A DNA stretch of 64,000 nt from Atopsyche davidsoni. Lineage: Eukaryota; Arthropoda; Insecta; Trichoptera; Hydrobiosidae. The notes beneath the pieces are model-generated. The model was not told where the DNA came from. It saw nothing but the letters and a program-made list of their open reading frames with translations, and did not search any database. Shown piece by piece: positions 50,095-60,100 of this stretch. Numbering within the stretch: position 1 is the first letter of the stretch; each line of letters opens with the position of its first letter. Where the stretch lies: NCBI GenBank assembly GCA_022113835.1, contig JAILWY010000001.1, forward strand, positions 1,116,001-1,180,000, given 5' to 3'. The position numbers were made by a program, and so were the translations under genes.

Positions 50095-50328
50095 GGAATT
50101 GGATTTCAGCTCCTGCGGCCGAGCGCTGAAGGGCTGCAGCGCAGGGCGGTCAGAGGCGCCTCCTCTCATTTTCAAACGGTTTGCTGGACCGTCACTGCGA
50201 GTGGAGCACCCCGGATAGGTGCTGGTCAGATTAACTTGTTTACTAACATTTTTCATTACTATTTTAACCCCAAGTTATAATTATTTTACAAAATTATGAC
50301 TGGATCACAAGATCACATTCCACGGTAA
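50095..50328. other. GC-rich to AT-rich transition upstream of the R1-like insert
   Basis: GC-rich unique sequence to about 50220, then AT-rich DNA. ACGGTAA at 50322-50328 is the left copy of the retroposon's target duplication. Confidence 0.5.
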
Positions 50329-50333
50329 TAATA

Positions 50334-50914
50334 TGCGGCTACCGCACGATCTCGAAAGACGCAGCCCTGGTGATAGCAGGCATGCCGCCGGTAGATCGAG
50401 AACGCCAAAAGATCTTCAAGGTGAGACAACGGAAGTAGAACCTCGTCGTTATCAGGACCAGCGTGAGGGCAGACGTCACCGAGTGTTGGCAACAGCGATG
50501 GGCGGCATCCACCAAAGGGCGCTGGACGCGAAGGCTCATCCGGACATCCGCCCGTGGATCTCGCGACGCCACGGCCAGGTCACCTACAGGCTGACCCAAC
50601 TCCTCTCGGGGCACGGCTGCTTTGGCAGCTACCTCGGGAGGATCAGCCGACCTGTCGACGTAAGCTGCCTACTGTGCGATGACTACAGCGATGACGCAGA
50701 GCACGCCCTCTTCAACTTCGGAGCGACCGAAGTGGAGCGATGGCGACTCCGTAACAGTCTTGGCATCGTCTAGACGGCGGACGAGCTAGTGCCGTCCATG
50801 CTCAAGGACCAGCGAGCTTGGGACGGAGTCGTCTCTTTTGCCGAGAAGACCATGACCCGAAGGGAGGAGCTCGAGAGGCAACGCCAAATAGGCTCAAGAC
50901 AAGAACGGCGCTGA
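50334..50914 (+). pseudogene. R1-type reverse transcriptase C-terminus, broken
   Basis: This is the region after the polymerase domain of an R1-group ORF2 protein. Visible blocks are AALVIAGMPPVDRERQK, CWQQRWAASTKGRWTRRLI, PWISRRHGQVTYRLTQLL, SGHGCFGSYLGR and a zinc-knuckle-like CLLC-x8-H. The final Cys expected five residues after the His is Phe (HALFNF). Damage includes a stop at 50436, a one-base loss near 50539 that shifts the frame between RRLI and PWIS, and a TAG at 50771 where Trp is likely. The rest runs to TGA at 50912. The upstream endonuclease and polymerase domains are absent through 5' truncation. No product is expected. Confidence 0.85.
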
Positions 50915-51163
50915 AGAGGATCGAGAGGTGAAGAGCACCAGACATCATTTTCAAACTTTTCAGCTTTTATGTTTTTCAGCGCATCGACCAGCGGAGACGC
51001 TGTCTACATAGATAGTCAGGGACGAATGTCAGAGATAAATAGAAGGGAGGGGAGGCAGACTGGGGAACAGCTAAAAGTGCGCTCCCTGGGAAACCCCCCC
51101 TCACGAATGAATGAATTGTGTATGATTATTAGATATATTGTATATTATATATAAAAAGACCAG

Positions 51164-51210
51164 CTGTCGGCACCCGGAAGAGGTAGCACAGCGCTACCCG
51201 GGGCCGACAG
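51164..51210 (+). ncRNA. 3'-terminal hairpin of the R1-like element
   Basis: CTGTCGGC (51164-51171) pairs exactly with GCCGACAG (51203-51210). Inside, CCCGG can pair with CCGGG and GGTAGC with GCTACC around the loop ACAGC. Together they give a long, nearly continuous stem. It ends one base before the poly(A). Structured 3' ends serve as recognition signals for the reverse transcriptase of several non-LTR elements, which is the likely role here. Confidence 0.75.
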
Positions 51211-51299
51211 TAAAAAAAAAACGGTAACCTTGCAATTCTAATTATCTTAGCTATTTCTCTTTCAGTTAATTATTATAGTTTAAGTGCCAGATTTTTTAC

Positions 51300-51525
51300 A
51301 AAGCTCGTCGTTTTACAAATTAAATATATTATTACTGGATCATAATATCTGACACACTGCAAGTGTAGCACGCTGTGCCTATTAACTCGTTGACAAGTTG
51401 ATTTGCTGTTTTATAAATTGCTTTTGTCAATGTGTATCCAAGCTCAACAAAATATTAATCATTTTACAAAATAAACATAATGATCCTAGGTATGCAATAT
51501 CCGGCACGCTGCAAGTGAAACACTC
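51300..51525. repeat. Diverged direct duplication, period about 151 bp
   Basis: Segments at about 51310-51372 and 51462-51522 share the order TTTTACAAA, TAAA-ATA, a GATC block, CAATATC-like sequence, CAC-CTGCAAGTG and CAC. The copies are clearly related but diverged. No element ends were seen. Confidence 0.5.
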
Positions 51526-52184
51526 TCTTATAAATTATATTTGGTTTTTTAAATGTTTTTTTAAAACTAAAATAAAACACTCCTCTCAAAATCATCAGAC
51601 ATTTTTTTTGAGTGTTATTTATAGCTAAGTTACTCAAATACTTTAAAATGTTCGGAGCATGGTAATATGACGTATAATTAAAATATCTCTCTTGTCTTAA
51701 AGCGTCATTACCAAAGTAGGTCATACAACATGCATCATTCATGGTACGGAAAAAAACGTGCTCACGACAAAAGCTTGGTTTTTCCGTGATTACAATAGTG
51801 GCTGCTCCCCTATTTTTACTCCCTCATAAGTTAAGAAGGGTGAAAATACAATAAAGAAATACCAAAGTTTCCATTTTATTTTATATTGCACATCTTGGTA
51901 AAAAATGAAAAAAACGCATAATGCCAGAAAAATAACCAACCCCCTACAGCGTCAAAGGGGCCATTTATTTCCCATAACAAAACTGATGCTTCTTTTAATG
52001 GCTAATTTTATAGATGAAAAACATTGGGCTTTTGCAAAAATTCTGGATGTATTTTAGAGGGATACTCTGTGGCGTGTTTTAATTTAATATTTGGTTAAAA
52101 CCTTCTGTCCCCACCGGCATTTTTTCTCTCTGACAGATAGTAGACAAGCTCAGATTTTCGATACTTTGCCAAAGACTTTTTATG
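51526..52184. other. AT-rich noncoding DNA
   Basis: No gene was recognised; overlapping open frames on both strands are chance AT-rich frames. Confidence 0.45.
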
Positions 52185-52279
52185 TTTAATTTATATCAAT
52201 TGTTTGTATCAAGACTCTGTTTGATAATGCCAACATGTAAGGTTGGCGAAACCGGTCACAAATAAATTTAATTTATATC
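52185..52279 (+). mobile_element. 69-bp hammerhead-only insertion with 13-bp target duplication
   Basis: TTTAATTTATATC at 52185-52197 and 52267-52279 is a perfect 13-bp direct repeat. It flanks an insert of only 69 bp (52198-52266). Nearly all of the insert is the hammerhead-like unit of the first Penelope-like family plus a few flanking bases; the usual downstream block GTGGAAAATCACTCAAG and the tail are absent. A target duplication around so short a piece indicates that a hammerhead-sized RNA or cDNA was inserted on its own. Confidence 0.65.
52218..52260 (+). ncRNA. Hammerhead ribozyme-like unit, copy 4
   Basis: Stem I is TGT (52218-52220) with ACA (52258-52260). The core is TTGATAA (52221-52227), followed by one T, a perfect stem II GCCAAC (52229-52234) with GTTGGC (52242-52247), GAAA (52248-52251) and stem III palindrome ACCGGT (52251-52256). 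Cleavage is predicted after C52257. As in copy 2, C3 and G8 are replaced by U and A, which can pair with each other. Confidence 0.6.
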
Positions 52280-54123
52280 GTAGAGAGGCTGACACAATGA
52301 TGGTGCGGCATAACATCGTATCAGTTTAAATTATAAAAACAAGAATTTGTATATCCAACCGTTTTACGTAACGTTATCTTAATTTACTTCTTTGGTTCTT
52401 GTTCTGAAATAAAAATTGGCAAATGGATATTTTTGCTGTTGTTGTGGGAAAGGCTTTTTTTAATACATTTAAACATTTAATATAAAGTCCATAAAGCTCA
52501 TATATTTTAAGCTTGGAAATATTAACAAACCTTTCTTCTTGAGTGATAATACGAGCATTCAAATGTTTTGTTTATAAATGAATCGTTTGTTTATGTATAT
52601 TTTAATTGTTAGCATAATTATGCAAGAAACATTTCATTTAATGTGAAATGGTAGCATGGTGAGTAAGACTCTGCAGTGTGTGAGCTCATCTTTGAATTTA
52701 GGAAACACGTTTAGAGCAAAGCAATAATATTTACATACTAAATTATACAATACAAAATATGGTTCTATTGTTAATTGAAATCTCTTACAATATGCTTGGT
52801 TACAAGAAGATGCGCATTTACGGGATGTTAGACTTTCTTCAAAGATTATTACTCCTTAAAAATAAAATTATGGTTTATATACAAATTATGTTTCAGTACT
52901 TTTTGATTATTTATTATTTAATAGTTGAAGCTAAAACCAATTGCAATACTTACTAAATATTTTAAAACATCTCTTTTTATAAAATTTCAATTTATGTATA
53001 TATATAAAATAATTATCATGTTATTATTACCACTGTGTATTTATCACTGAGGCTAAATTCAAATATAACAACTAAGCAAAAACATGAAAATATGTAGATA
53101 TCATCACACAAATAAAATTTTAACCTAAAATTTACTAAGCAACTAAATATTTTTATTGATATAAGCAAAATGAAGATTAAATATGCTTGAAAGAGATTTC
53201 TCTGCATCAGGGGCTAAAAACAGTAGGCCCGCAAACATTTTGGATTCATTTTTTTAAAAATTAGATTCATTTAAGTAAGATTAGATAAATTTATAAAAAT
53301 TTTCTTTTGTTATAGTGGATATTTCATTTGAAAAAAAAAATCTAAATTCATGAAAACTCGAAAAGCAGAGACTGAAATGTATGCATGAAAACAAGAAACT
53401 TTTTGAATATTTTTAACGACATTTTTAATTACTTAATTTTTCCCGGGCGCACCTTGATGACGTCATCCGCGGAGAGCGCGACGTCCTTTTGCCAAGTCTG
53501 GCGCCGCGAGGACCGACTGTAACAAAAGTAATACAACACCGGAACAGGAGAGGGAACACTAGACGGAACTTTGATAATTGAGGGAGGCGCGGGGAGGACA
53601 GCCGCGTCTCTGTTTGCTTCCTCCGGCAGGCGCCGTGAGCAAACTTCAGCGTTTTATACCGAATTTCAGGCTGAAAATTTTGATTCAAATTTTTGACTTG
53701 CCGGATAAACTTTCCCGAGCCCAAAGCTGCGGTTATTGTTTAAGTTGCTACAGTATGAAAGTAGGCTGAATTTTTTAGTGTTGCAATTACAAAATCTTAT
53801 ACAAAATTTTTCCATCGTTTCAAACAAATCTCTTAAAAATATATAATACTTTATTTACTTGAGATTTAGAGTAAAATCAAAAAAGGCTCAAACACATTTG
53901 AATCTCGAAAAAAAGTTAATGCTTTTTCATGATTAGATCGTTTCCAACAATTACTATAGAAATACTTTGACAGTTTTTGTTGTAAACTATTATACAATTA
54001 ATCGTGAAACGTGCAACTGTTTTGAAAATCTTTACTTATTAAGTAAGAGTATTGGCCGACGATGATCTCGCAATAATGAGTTCATATTCCACCAGATTCA
54101 TCAGAGTCAACAAATTTAATGTT
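52280..54123. other. AT-rich noncoding DNA with one GC island
   Basis: No gene was recognised. The island at about 53440-53640 holds a palindromic TGACGTCA site and is otherwise CpG-rich; overlapping open frames there (99 codons minus, 63 plus) lack motifs. Confidence 0.4.
53458..53465. promoter_or_regulatory. Perfect CRE-type palindrome TGACGTCA
   Basis: An exact TGACGTCA (CREB/ATF-type consensus) lies at the edge of a CpG-rich island. One 8-bp site alone does not show function. Confidence 0.25.
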
Positions 54124-54695
54124 GTTTAGACCATAGTTTCCCAAACTATTTTGTCCCGTCGACCCCTTATCAAGTTTTCCTATTCTTCGTCGATCCCCTG
54201 CCTTGCTAATATTGAATTTTTACAAATTCATCAACTTCAAACATATTTTTGACATCTCATATAGAACAACTCACTTTCATAGGATTTACTGTACAGTGGG
54301 TTTAAAAATGAAAAGTTAATTATACCTTTATTAATTAAAAACACACAAAATTCAAATATAATAACATTCAGAAAATCAATATTTTTGACAGAGAATACTT
54401 GGTGGAATTCCATTTTAATATCTTAAATAGAATAAAATACATACAAAATACTTCTACGCTTCAGGGCTTCGATTCGTCACAAAGTACATAGGTACAATCT
54501 GTGTTCGGTGCATTATGACATTTACGAAATGTCTAAATTTTGGTGATGACCTGCTTAAATGGGATCCACTCTCGTAGACCCCCATTTACAGTTCATGGAC
54601 CCCCAATTTTATTTTTCGCTGTCATCGACCCCTTGCAGAGCGAAATCGATCCCTGGGGGTCGATATTGGCCACTTTGGGAACCTCTGGTTTAGAC
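54124..54695. mobile_element. Complete non-autonomous hAT element, copy 2, with 8-bp target duplication
   Basis: GTTTAGAC at 54124-54131 and 54688-54695 flanks the element 54132-54687 (556 bp). It begins CATAGTTTCCCAAAC and ends TTTGGGAACCTCTG, whose complement CAGAGGTTCCCAAA is the inverted partner. Internal sequence is collinear with 24719-25278. A Penelope-like fragment is inserted in the middle (about 54375-54438). No transposase is encoded. Confidence 0.85.
54375..54438 (-). mobile_element. Penelope-like tail fragment nested in hAT copy 2
   Basis: Read on the minus strand it gives GTATTTTATTC, then TTAAAATGGAATTCCACC, then a tail with CTGTCAAAAATATTGATT. This matches the 3' part of copies 2 and 3 of the first Penelope-like family. 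Neither of the other two hAT copies has it at the equivalent place, so it entered after the hAT family had spread. Confidence 0.65.
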
Positions 54696-57600
54696 GATAA
54701 ACGTTAATGGATAAAAATATTTAAAAAATCAATTGTTTATTTACCTACAAGCTGTTTTTTGAACGGGTGTGTTTTATTGTCTCATCTTGATTATTTTACA
54801 TGGCAACTTTTGGTGGTGTAATCCCGCTGTGGCTGTGTGTGTAGTAGATATCATAAAACTGGGGACTCAGAGTTATGGCAGCATTTATCGCGTTACACCG
54901 GATAAGTTATGGGGCGGGCGGTGTATAATCGTTAATATGTTAATTCGTATAATCGAGTAGTGCCGCTAATCCGCTGTTGCTATGTGCCGTCACATGTACG
55001 CGGCGTAACACCCAGATAACCCCGAGCCCCACACCGGATATCATTTATATATCAGCAAACAGTTACAGAACTCCACGTGCCCCAAAAACTGAAGTCTCGG
55101 AATCACAACAGCTATCATTTCTAGGAAATAATATCAAATTCTATTAACAATTTTTTTAAATACGTCTATTTCTATTTGCGTTAAATATTTTACAACATAT
55201 TTACTAGTGTAACGTAGGTAGTACATAGTGATGGAATCTATGTTGCATGCTCACACTTAGTCAGTCTTATAATAAATACAGGACAGAATAGACACGTTTG
55301 ATTCGATACGTAACAATTAGAATCTATTAGCCTTTAATTATTGTTAGCATTATTTCATGAGTGGTACATCAAAGAGTCTCAAATCATTTTACTCTGTTAA
55401 AGCTGAATTTCTTTTAAAAAACTTCATATAAGAAGGTGTTTAAATCAAACATATCAATTTATTTTTAAAAAAGAATTTGATAGAAAAAAAAATCAAATAT
55501 GGTTATTTCTTGATATTTAAAATAATAGGCAATACACGACTAAAAAATATCAAATTTGAATCACTAAATGTTAAAGATATTATTTCTCGATTCCAGGTCT
55601 TTTTGATATTGAAAAAACCTTTTAAAAACCGAAAACACTCAATAGCAAAAAATATTGTCATTTCTAAGATATTATTTAAAAATAAAAACGGCATTACACA
55701 TTTAACTAATCTGTCTTTAAAAGATCCGATTTTATTGTGCCCGCGCTTCTCACAGCTTTCCTGGTGTGCGACGAACGTAATTTTAACCATGAAATATATT
55801 TTCAATGTAATATCACCATGCTGAGGAATTTATCTTCTGACAAGCGATATTTCATAACGACTAATATATTTTAATTTCCTGTCTGACGTCACGTTCAGAT
55901 GCAATATCATGGGAGGCACTATCATGCCAGATAAACATGTCCGGACTGAGGATGACATTTCCTTTGTGTATTCGGCATCCTCTTCAAAGGACTGTAAGGT
56001 TTTCTTGCATGCCGCGCTTCGTTGAATCACAATCATACTCAAAAACACATGTATCCTCAATTCACATTTTTATTTCCGCAGAAAACAAATAGAAAAAGAA
56101 TTCCGGCGTTCCAAAAAAAAAAAACCACTTTGCCGCTGTAATTTTGGCAGCATGGGACTTTTCGTTCTCCTGTATACAGTAATATAAAGAATCGTCAGAA
56201 AATCTTCGCTTAAGCCTGAAACTTTGAACAATGTGCACGGCGGAGGCTGTTACGCCAAAGTTTCCCAAATTCCCTCGAAGAAGACCCCGGGAACGTATGT
56301 GAAAACTCATCCTCCTGGAGGCTCGCCACTTTAATGCCGGCGCCTGGTCTTTTATTTTGGCCGACATCGGCTCAAGTTTGCAATTCGGAATAATATAATG
56401 GACCGTGTATGTCTTGTAGGAAACACACTTAATTCCGCAAAGGCAACTTGCATAACGAAACACTGGCTTTCACTACACCCTGAACCAAAATAAAAGAAAA
56501 CAATTTAATATTTATGATTTGTATTGTATAATTATTTTATATTTTTGTAACTTACTGATTGTATTGAAAGAATACATATTTTTGTAAAAATATATTTTAC
56601 AAATTTATTTCAATATTTGATCCATTGAGTATTATTTATTTATATATATTTAAATTGTTATAACTTCAATTTAATACGTAATTTATTTATTTTAAAGATA
56701 ATATTTTGAAAGAGATTTCATAAATATTACAAAATTAATAAAATATTTGACACGAAGGATTTACTTCTACAAAACTTATATTGAAAAACAACACGCCACA
56801 TCATTTTTTTCTTCATCTATGTTATTTTCTAGGCTTCATTTAACCAACTCTTAGGTATATTTAAAACCATCGGATATACAAAACATAGCCTGAAATTCCC
56901 AGCGAACTATCTACCCTTACATCTTTAAAATATGTTAAAAACAGATTTCACTTGTGAGGCAATATGCTAAGCAGCGCACCCTCTCGCAGTGAAAAAAATA
57001 ATATTTCCGAATCGGAAAGCGAATGAAACGCAACCCCCTTCTTAAAACTCATGAAATTCAAATCCCCTGGCGACTGCTAAGTACGATTCCCGATGATATC
57101 ACAAAGACACTGTAATAACAGCGGACAAAGATTCGATCACGCTCCACAGCCAACTGCCGAATTTGCATTCGATTTATTCAAAGCTGTCTGGGAGATGAAC
57201 CCGTGTACCAGGTGTTGCGAACAGAAATATTCTACACTTGCACTTTTGTGTGTTGACTATCTGAACTCTGAAATAGGCAAATGAGTTCATAAACAACAAA
57301 CATTTGAGAAACAAAACTCTATGTTTTTTGTTACTGTTTCATGCAATCGATTCAAGCAAGAATCAATGCTCTCGAGGGAAATGATCCCACAATTTCTGAA
57401 TTTCGCGGTCTGGTGCTGTAGTCTTTAATAAGATTTTACTATATAACCGAAAAATTATTTTATGATTTTTTTTGCAACTGTGTATGCAATATGCTTATGC
57501 TTAATAAATTAATATTAAACGCCTGACTGTCTCAAAAAATTATATGGCTTTATTATAGTTGCCTGTATATCTATTACCTCAAATTACACTTTTGTACACA

Positions 57601-58069
57601 ATTAATGTTAATCTAGCAATGATCAAATTGTATACTGTTGCAAAATATGAACAAATATTAAAATGTTAAACATATTTTATGTGTACCTTTTCTGAATATG
57701 TAAAACCATTTCTAAAATACTTGGTATTATTATTTTAGGTTAACATCGGTATATACATGAACCAAACATAGTACATGTCAATATTATGCTTAGAAATTGA
57801 GTTTAATATCAACACTCAGTAGCGAGTCTGCCACTATCCTAATGACTTCCGATAACCCTTATTTGAATATTGATTCATCCGTGTTGACAATTGCACAGAT
57901 TCAGGTTGTATCGTGAACATCAGTAATGCAGTTTAGTGCACATTGCAGTTGCACGCTTGATAGAGCATTAGCGAACTATCCCAATTACATATGCGTTTGC
58001 ATTCATTCCACGTGCATTATGATAAAATAAAAAATAGCGATTATCAACAAAAAAATATTATACTTTTCG
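54696..58069. other. Noncoding DNA with GC islands
   Basis: Islands lie at about 54890-55080 and 56220-56400. The 115-codon plus frame at 55477-55824 and the 133-codon minus frame at 56062-56463 show no domain, signal or splice context that I can defend; both are treated as chance. Confidence 0.4.
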
Positions 58070-58613
58070 TTACAATACAAATTCAATCATATTTTTGACA
58101 TCTGATATACATAGAACAACTCACCTTCATAGGATTTTACTGTATAGTGGATTTAAAAAAAAATACATTTAATTAATTAAAAACACACAAAATTCAAATA
58201 AAGTAACATTCACTAAAAAAAATCTATACATTTAATGTGAGGGATGGGTCTAATAGAAAATTTTCAATATTTGGCCTGAAATAAGTCAGGTTTAACCTGA
58301 AATCTCCTCGCCCAGTGATTTCCAATATATTTCTTTTTTGTAAGAAGATTGACAACCGCACTGAAACCCCTTTCCACGAGGTCTGAAGATGGAAAAGCTA
58401 TCGAAAACCTTTTTGCGATAGTCCATAATGCAGGATAAACATAGGTACAATCTGAGTTAGGTTAGGTTAGGTGCATTATGAAATTTACGGAATGCCTAAA
58501 TTTTGGTGATGACCTGCTTAAATGGGATCCACTCTCGTAGTCCCCCATTTACAGTTTGTGGACCCCTAATTTAATTCGATTTAAGTCAATATTGACGACT
58601 TTGGGAACCAGCG
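58070..58613. mobile_element. 5'-truncated hAT element, copy 3
   Basis: This matches the two complete hAT copies from the CATATTTTTGACATCTGATA block to the 3' end TTTGGGAACCAGCG at 58613. Roughly the first 95 bp, with the 5' inverted end, are missing and no 8-bp duplication is found. It contains three TTAGG units at 58457-58471 where the other copies have a single GTT-GG, so a local expansion occurred inside the element. Confidence 0.75.
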
Positions 58614-59668
58614 CTTTAAACTCTATGGCATTTTCTGGAATATTCAAAATCAAATATTCGTGAAGTTCAATGAATACAAATCAATTAACACAGTAGAAAA
58701 GTGAATAGCAGTTTGTTAAAATAACATTTCAAAACGTCTTACTTCATCACTAGGTTTTGTAGATTTGAATTAATATAAGTAATTTCAAGTTCTAGAGTAT
58801 TGTTCATATAAAAACAAGGAATTTTCCAACACGGTGATTGACAATCATGATTGATGGCGTGCGCTACCCTTTCGAGATGCGTCGTTTATATTGGTGCCTC
58901 ACAATCGCCTGCCGAGGAGATCTATCTTTCGCTAGCAATTTAGAAGCGACGATGGCATCGTGGGTGGAAAATGGAGAAAAGAGCTCGTATGTCAGCTGCA
59001 AGAGAGCTGAAGGATATTGGCTTGACGTCAGTCATGAGGGATGTTATGCCAGCCGCGGTCATTGCCGCAGAGGGGGGACTCTGAAAATATTTTATTTTGC
59101 GGGAACATAACATCCCCAACGGTATTTGAAATTATTCTACAGGTTATAATAGCCAAGTGTGGTAAAATATTTTCAAATAAAATATGCAATGAAAATACTT
59201 GCGTCTTCCAGAAATGTCAATATATGCCATTATTTTTTACTTTAATAAATAACAAGAAGCTTGAAATTACTATTAGTACTTTTTTTGTAATACTTAAAGA
59301 TATTTTCAATGCTAACAATAATTTCAAGAGAGTTTATTTTACTCGCACGTAAATATATGCCAGTCCTACAAAAAAACAGTTGAAATTTTCACATTCTTAT
59401 ATAAAGATATTATTGTGATTATATGTTAAAAAATAAACTATTTACGTGTAAAACGATGAGAACTATTTATTTTGGTATAAGAACATTGAGTACATACTTG
59501 CACAAAACGATCAAAATGATTTCGATTTATTTATTAATTATTATTATTGTGTCTATATTATTTCTGAATTTTCTGTTTTTTTATAATCTTCAATACAAAC
59601 TATTTTTTAACAAATAAAACTAAAAGTAGTAACCAAAAAATAGTTCATTCAGAAAATAAGAACAGTTG

Positions 59669-59670
<2 letters not shown>
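58614..59670. other. AT-rich noncoding DNA
   Basis: Short plus-strand open frames at 58838-59352 have no family similarity; a modest GC-richer patch at about 58850-59080 may be another island. Confidence 0.4.
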
Positions 59671-59727
<57 letters not shown>

Positions 59728-59764
59728 ATAAATTAATATAATTAATATATATATATATATATAT
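59671..59764. repeat. Compound (TA)n microsatellite
   Basis: Two (TA)n runs (59672-59724 and about 59744-59764) are separated by about 20 AT-rich bases. The Ile-Tyr open frames over it are artefacts. Confidence 0.95.
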
Positions 59765-60028
59765 AAAAAACAGTATTTTAGAGATACGTCGATGGGAAAA
59801 ATTATAAAAAATGAAAATAATAATGCTTCTAATACTAACATAAATAAATTTAAAACACAAAAATAATAGTTTTAATTTTTCTTAAACGGAAATTCAAGCG
59901 TTATTTGTACAGTTTGTAAGACAAGTCATAAAAGAATACAAAAAGACCTCACACGATCCCAAATAAACTTCCCATTTCATTACAGAAGTATTTCATTGAG
60001 TCCATGCTTACCCAGGAGAGCCTCGCAC
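59765..60028. other. AT-rich noncoding DNA
   Basis: Nothing recognised. Confidence 0.5.
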
Positions 60029-60100
60029 ACTGAGAATCCACCGAACATCCACTGAGCATCCACCGAGCATCCACCGAGCATCTACTAAGCATGTACTGAG
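60029..60100 (+). repeat. 11-bp minisatellite, about 6.5 units
   Basis: Six consecutive 11-mers plus a partial seventh, with consensus ACCGAGCATCC. The units are ACTGAGAATCC, ACCGAACATCC, ACTGAGCATCC, ACCGAGCATCC, ACCGAGCATCT and ACTAAGCATGT, then ACTGAG. The array lies inside a GC-richer island (about 60010-60230). Confidence 0.9.

Larger units (their letters stand above)
50329..51220 (+). mobile_element. 5'-truncated R1-like non-LTR retrotransposon
   Basis: The element holds the C-terminal end of a reverse-transcriptase polyprotein (50334-50914), a 3' untranslated region, a terminal hairpin (51164-51210) and a nine-A tail. ACGGTAA at 50322-50328 and 51221-51227 is the target duplication. 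5' truncation, poly(A) and a short duplication are the signs of target-primed reverse transcription. It is much more GC-rich than its surroundings. Unlike true R1 it does not sit in rDNA. Confidence 0.85.

Noticed and set aside
49852..50256. 134-codon minus-strand frame with a Pro-Ala repeat
   Set aside because: The repeat is the complement of the (GGGGGC)n tract; the flanking residues show no domain.
55477..55824. 115-codon plus-strand frame rich in Ile, Lys and Asn
   Set aside because: Typical AT-rich chance composition, with an overlapping minus frame of similar length.
56062..56463. 133-codon minus-strand frame
   Set aside because: No recognisable motif or splice context; length is within what a GC-richer island gives by chance.
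58457..58471. Interstitial telomere array
   Set aside because: Only three TTAGG units, inside a transposon copy; too short to indicate telomeric origin.
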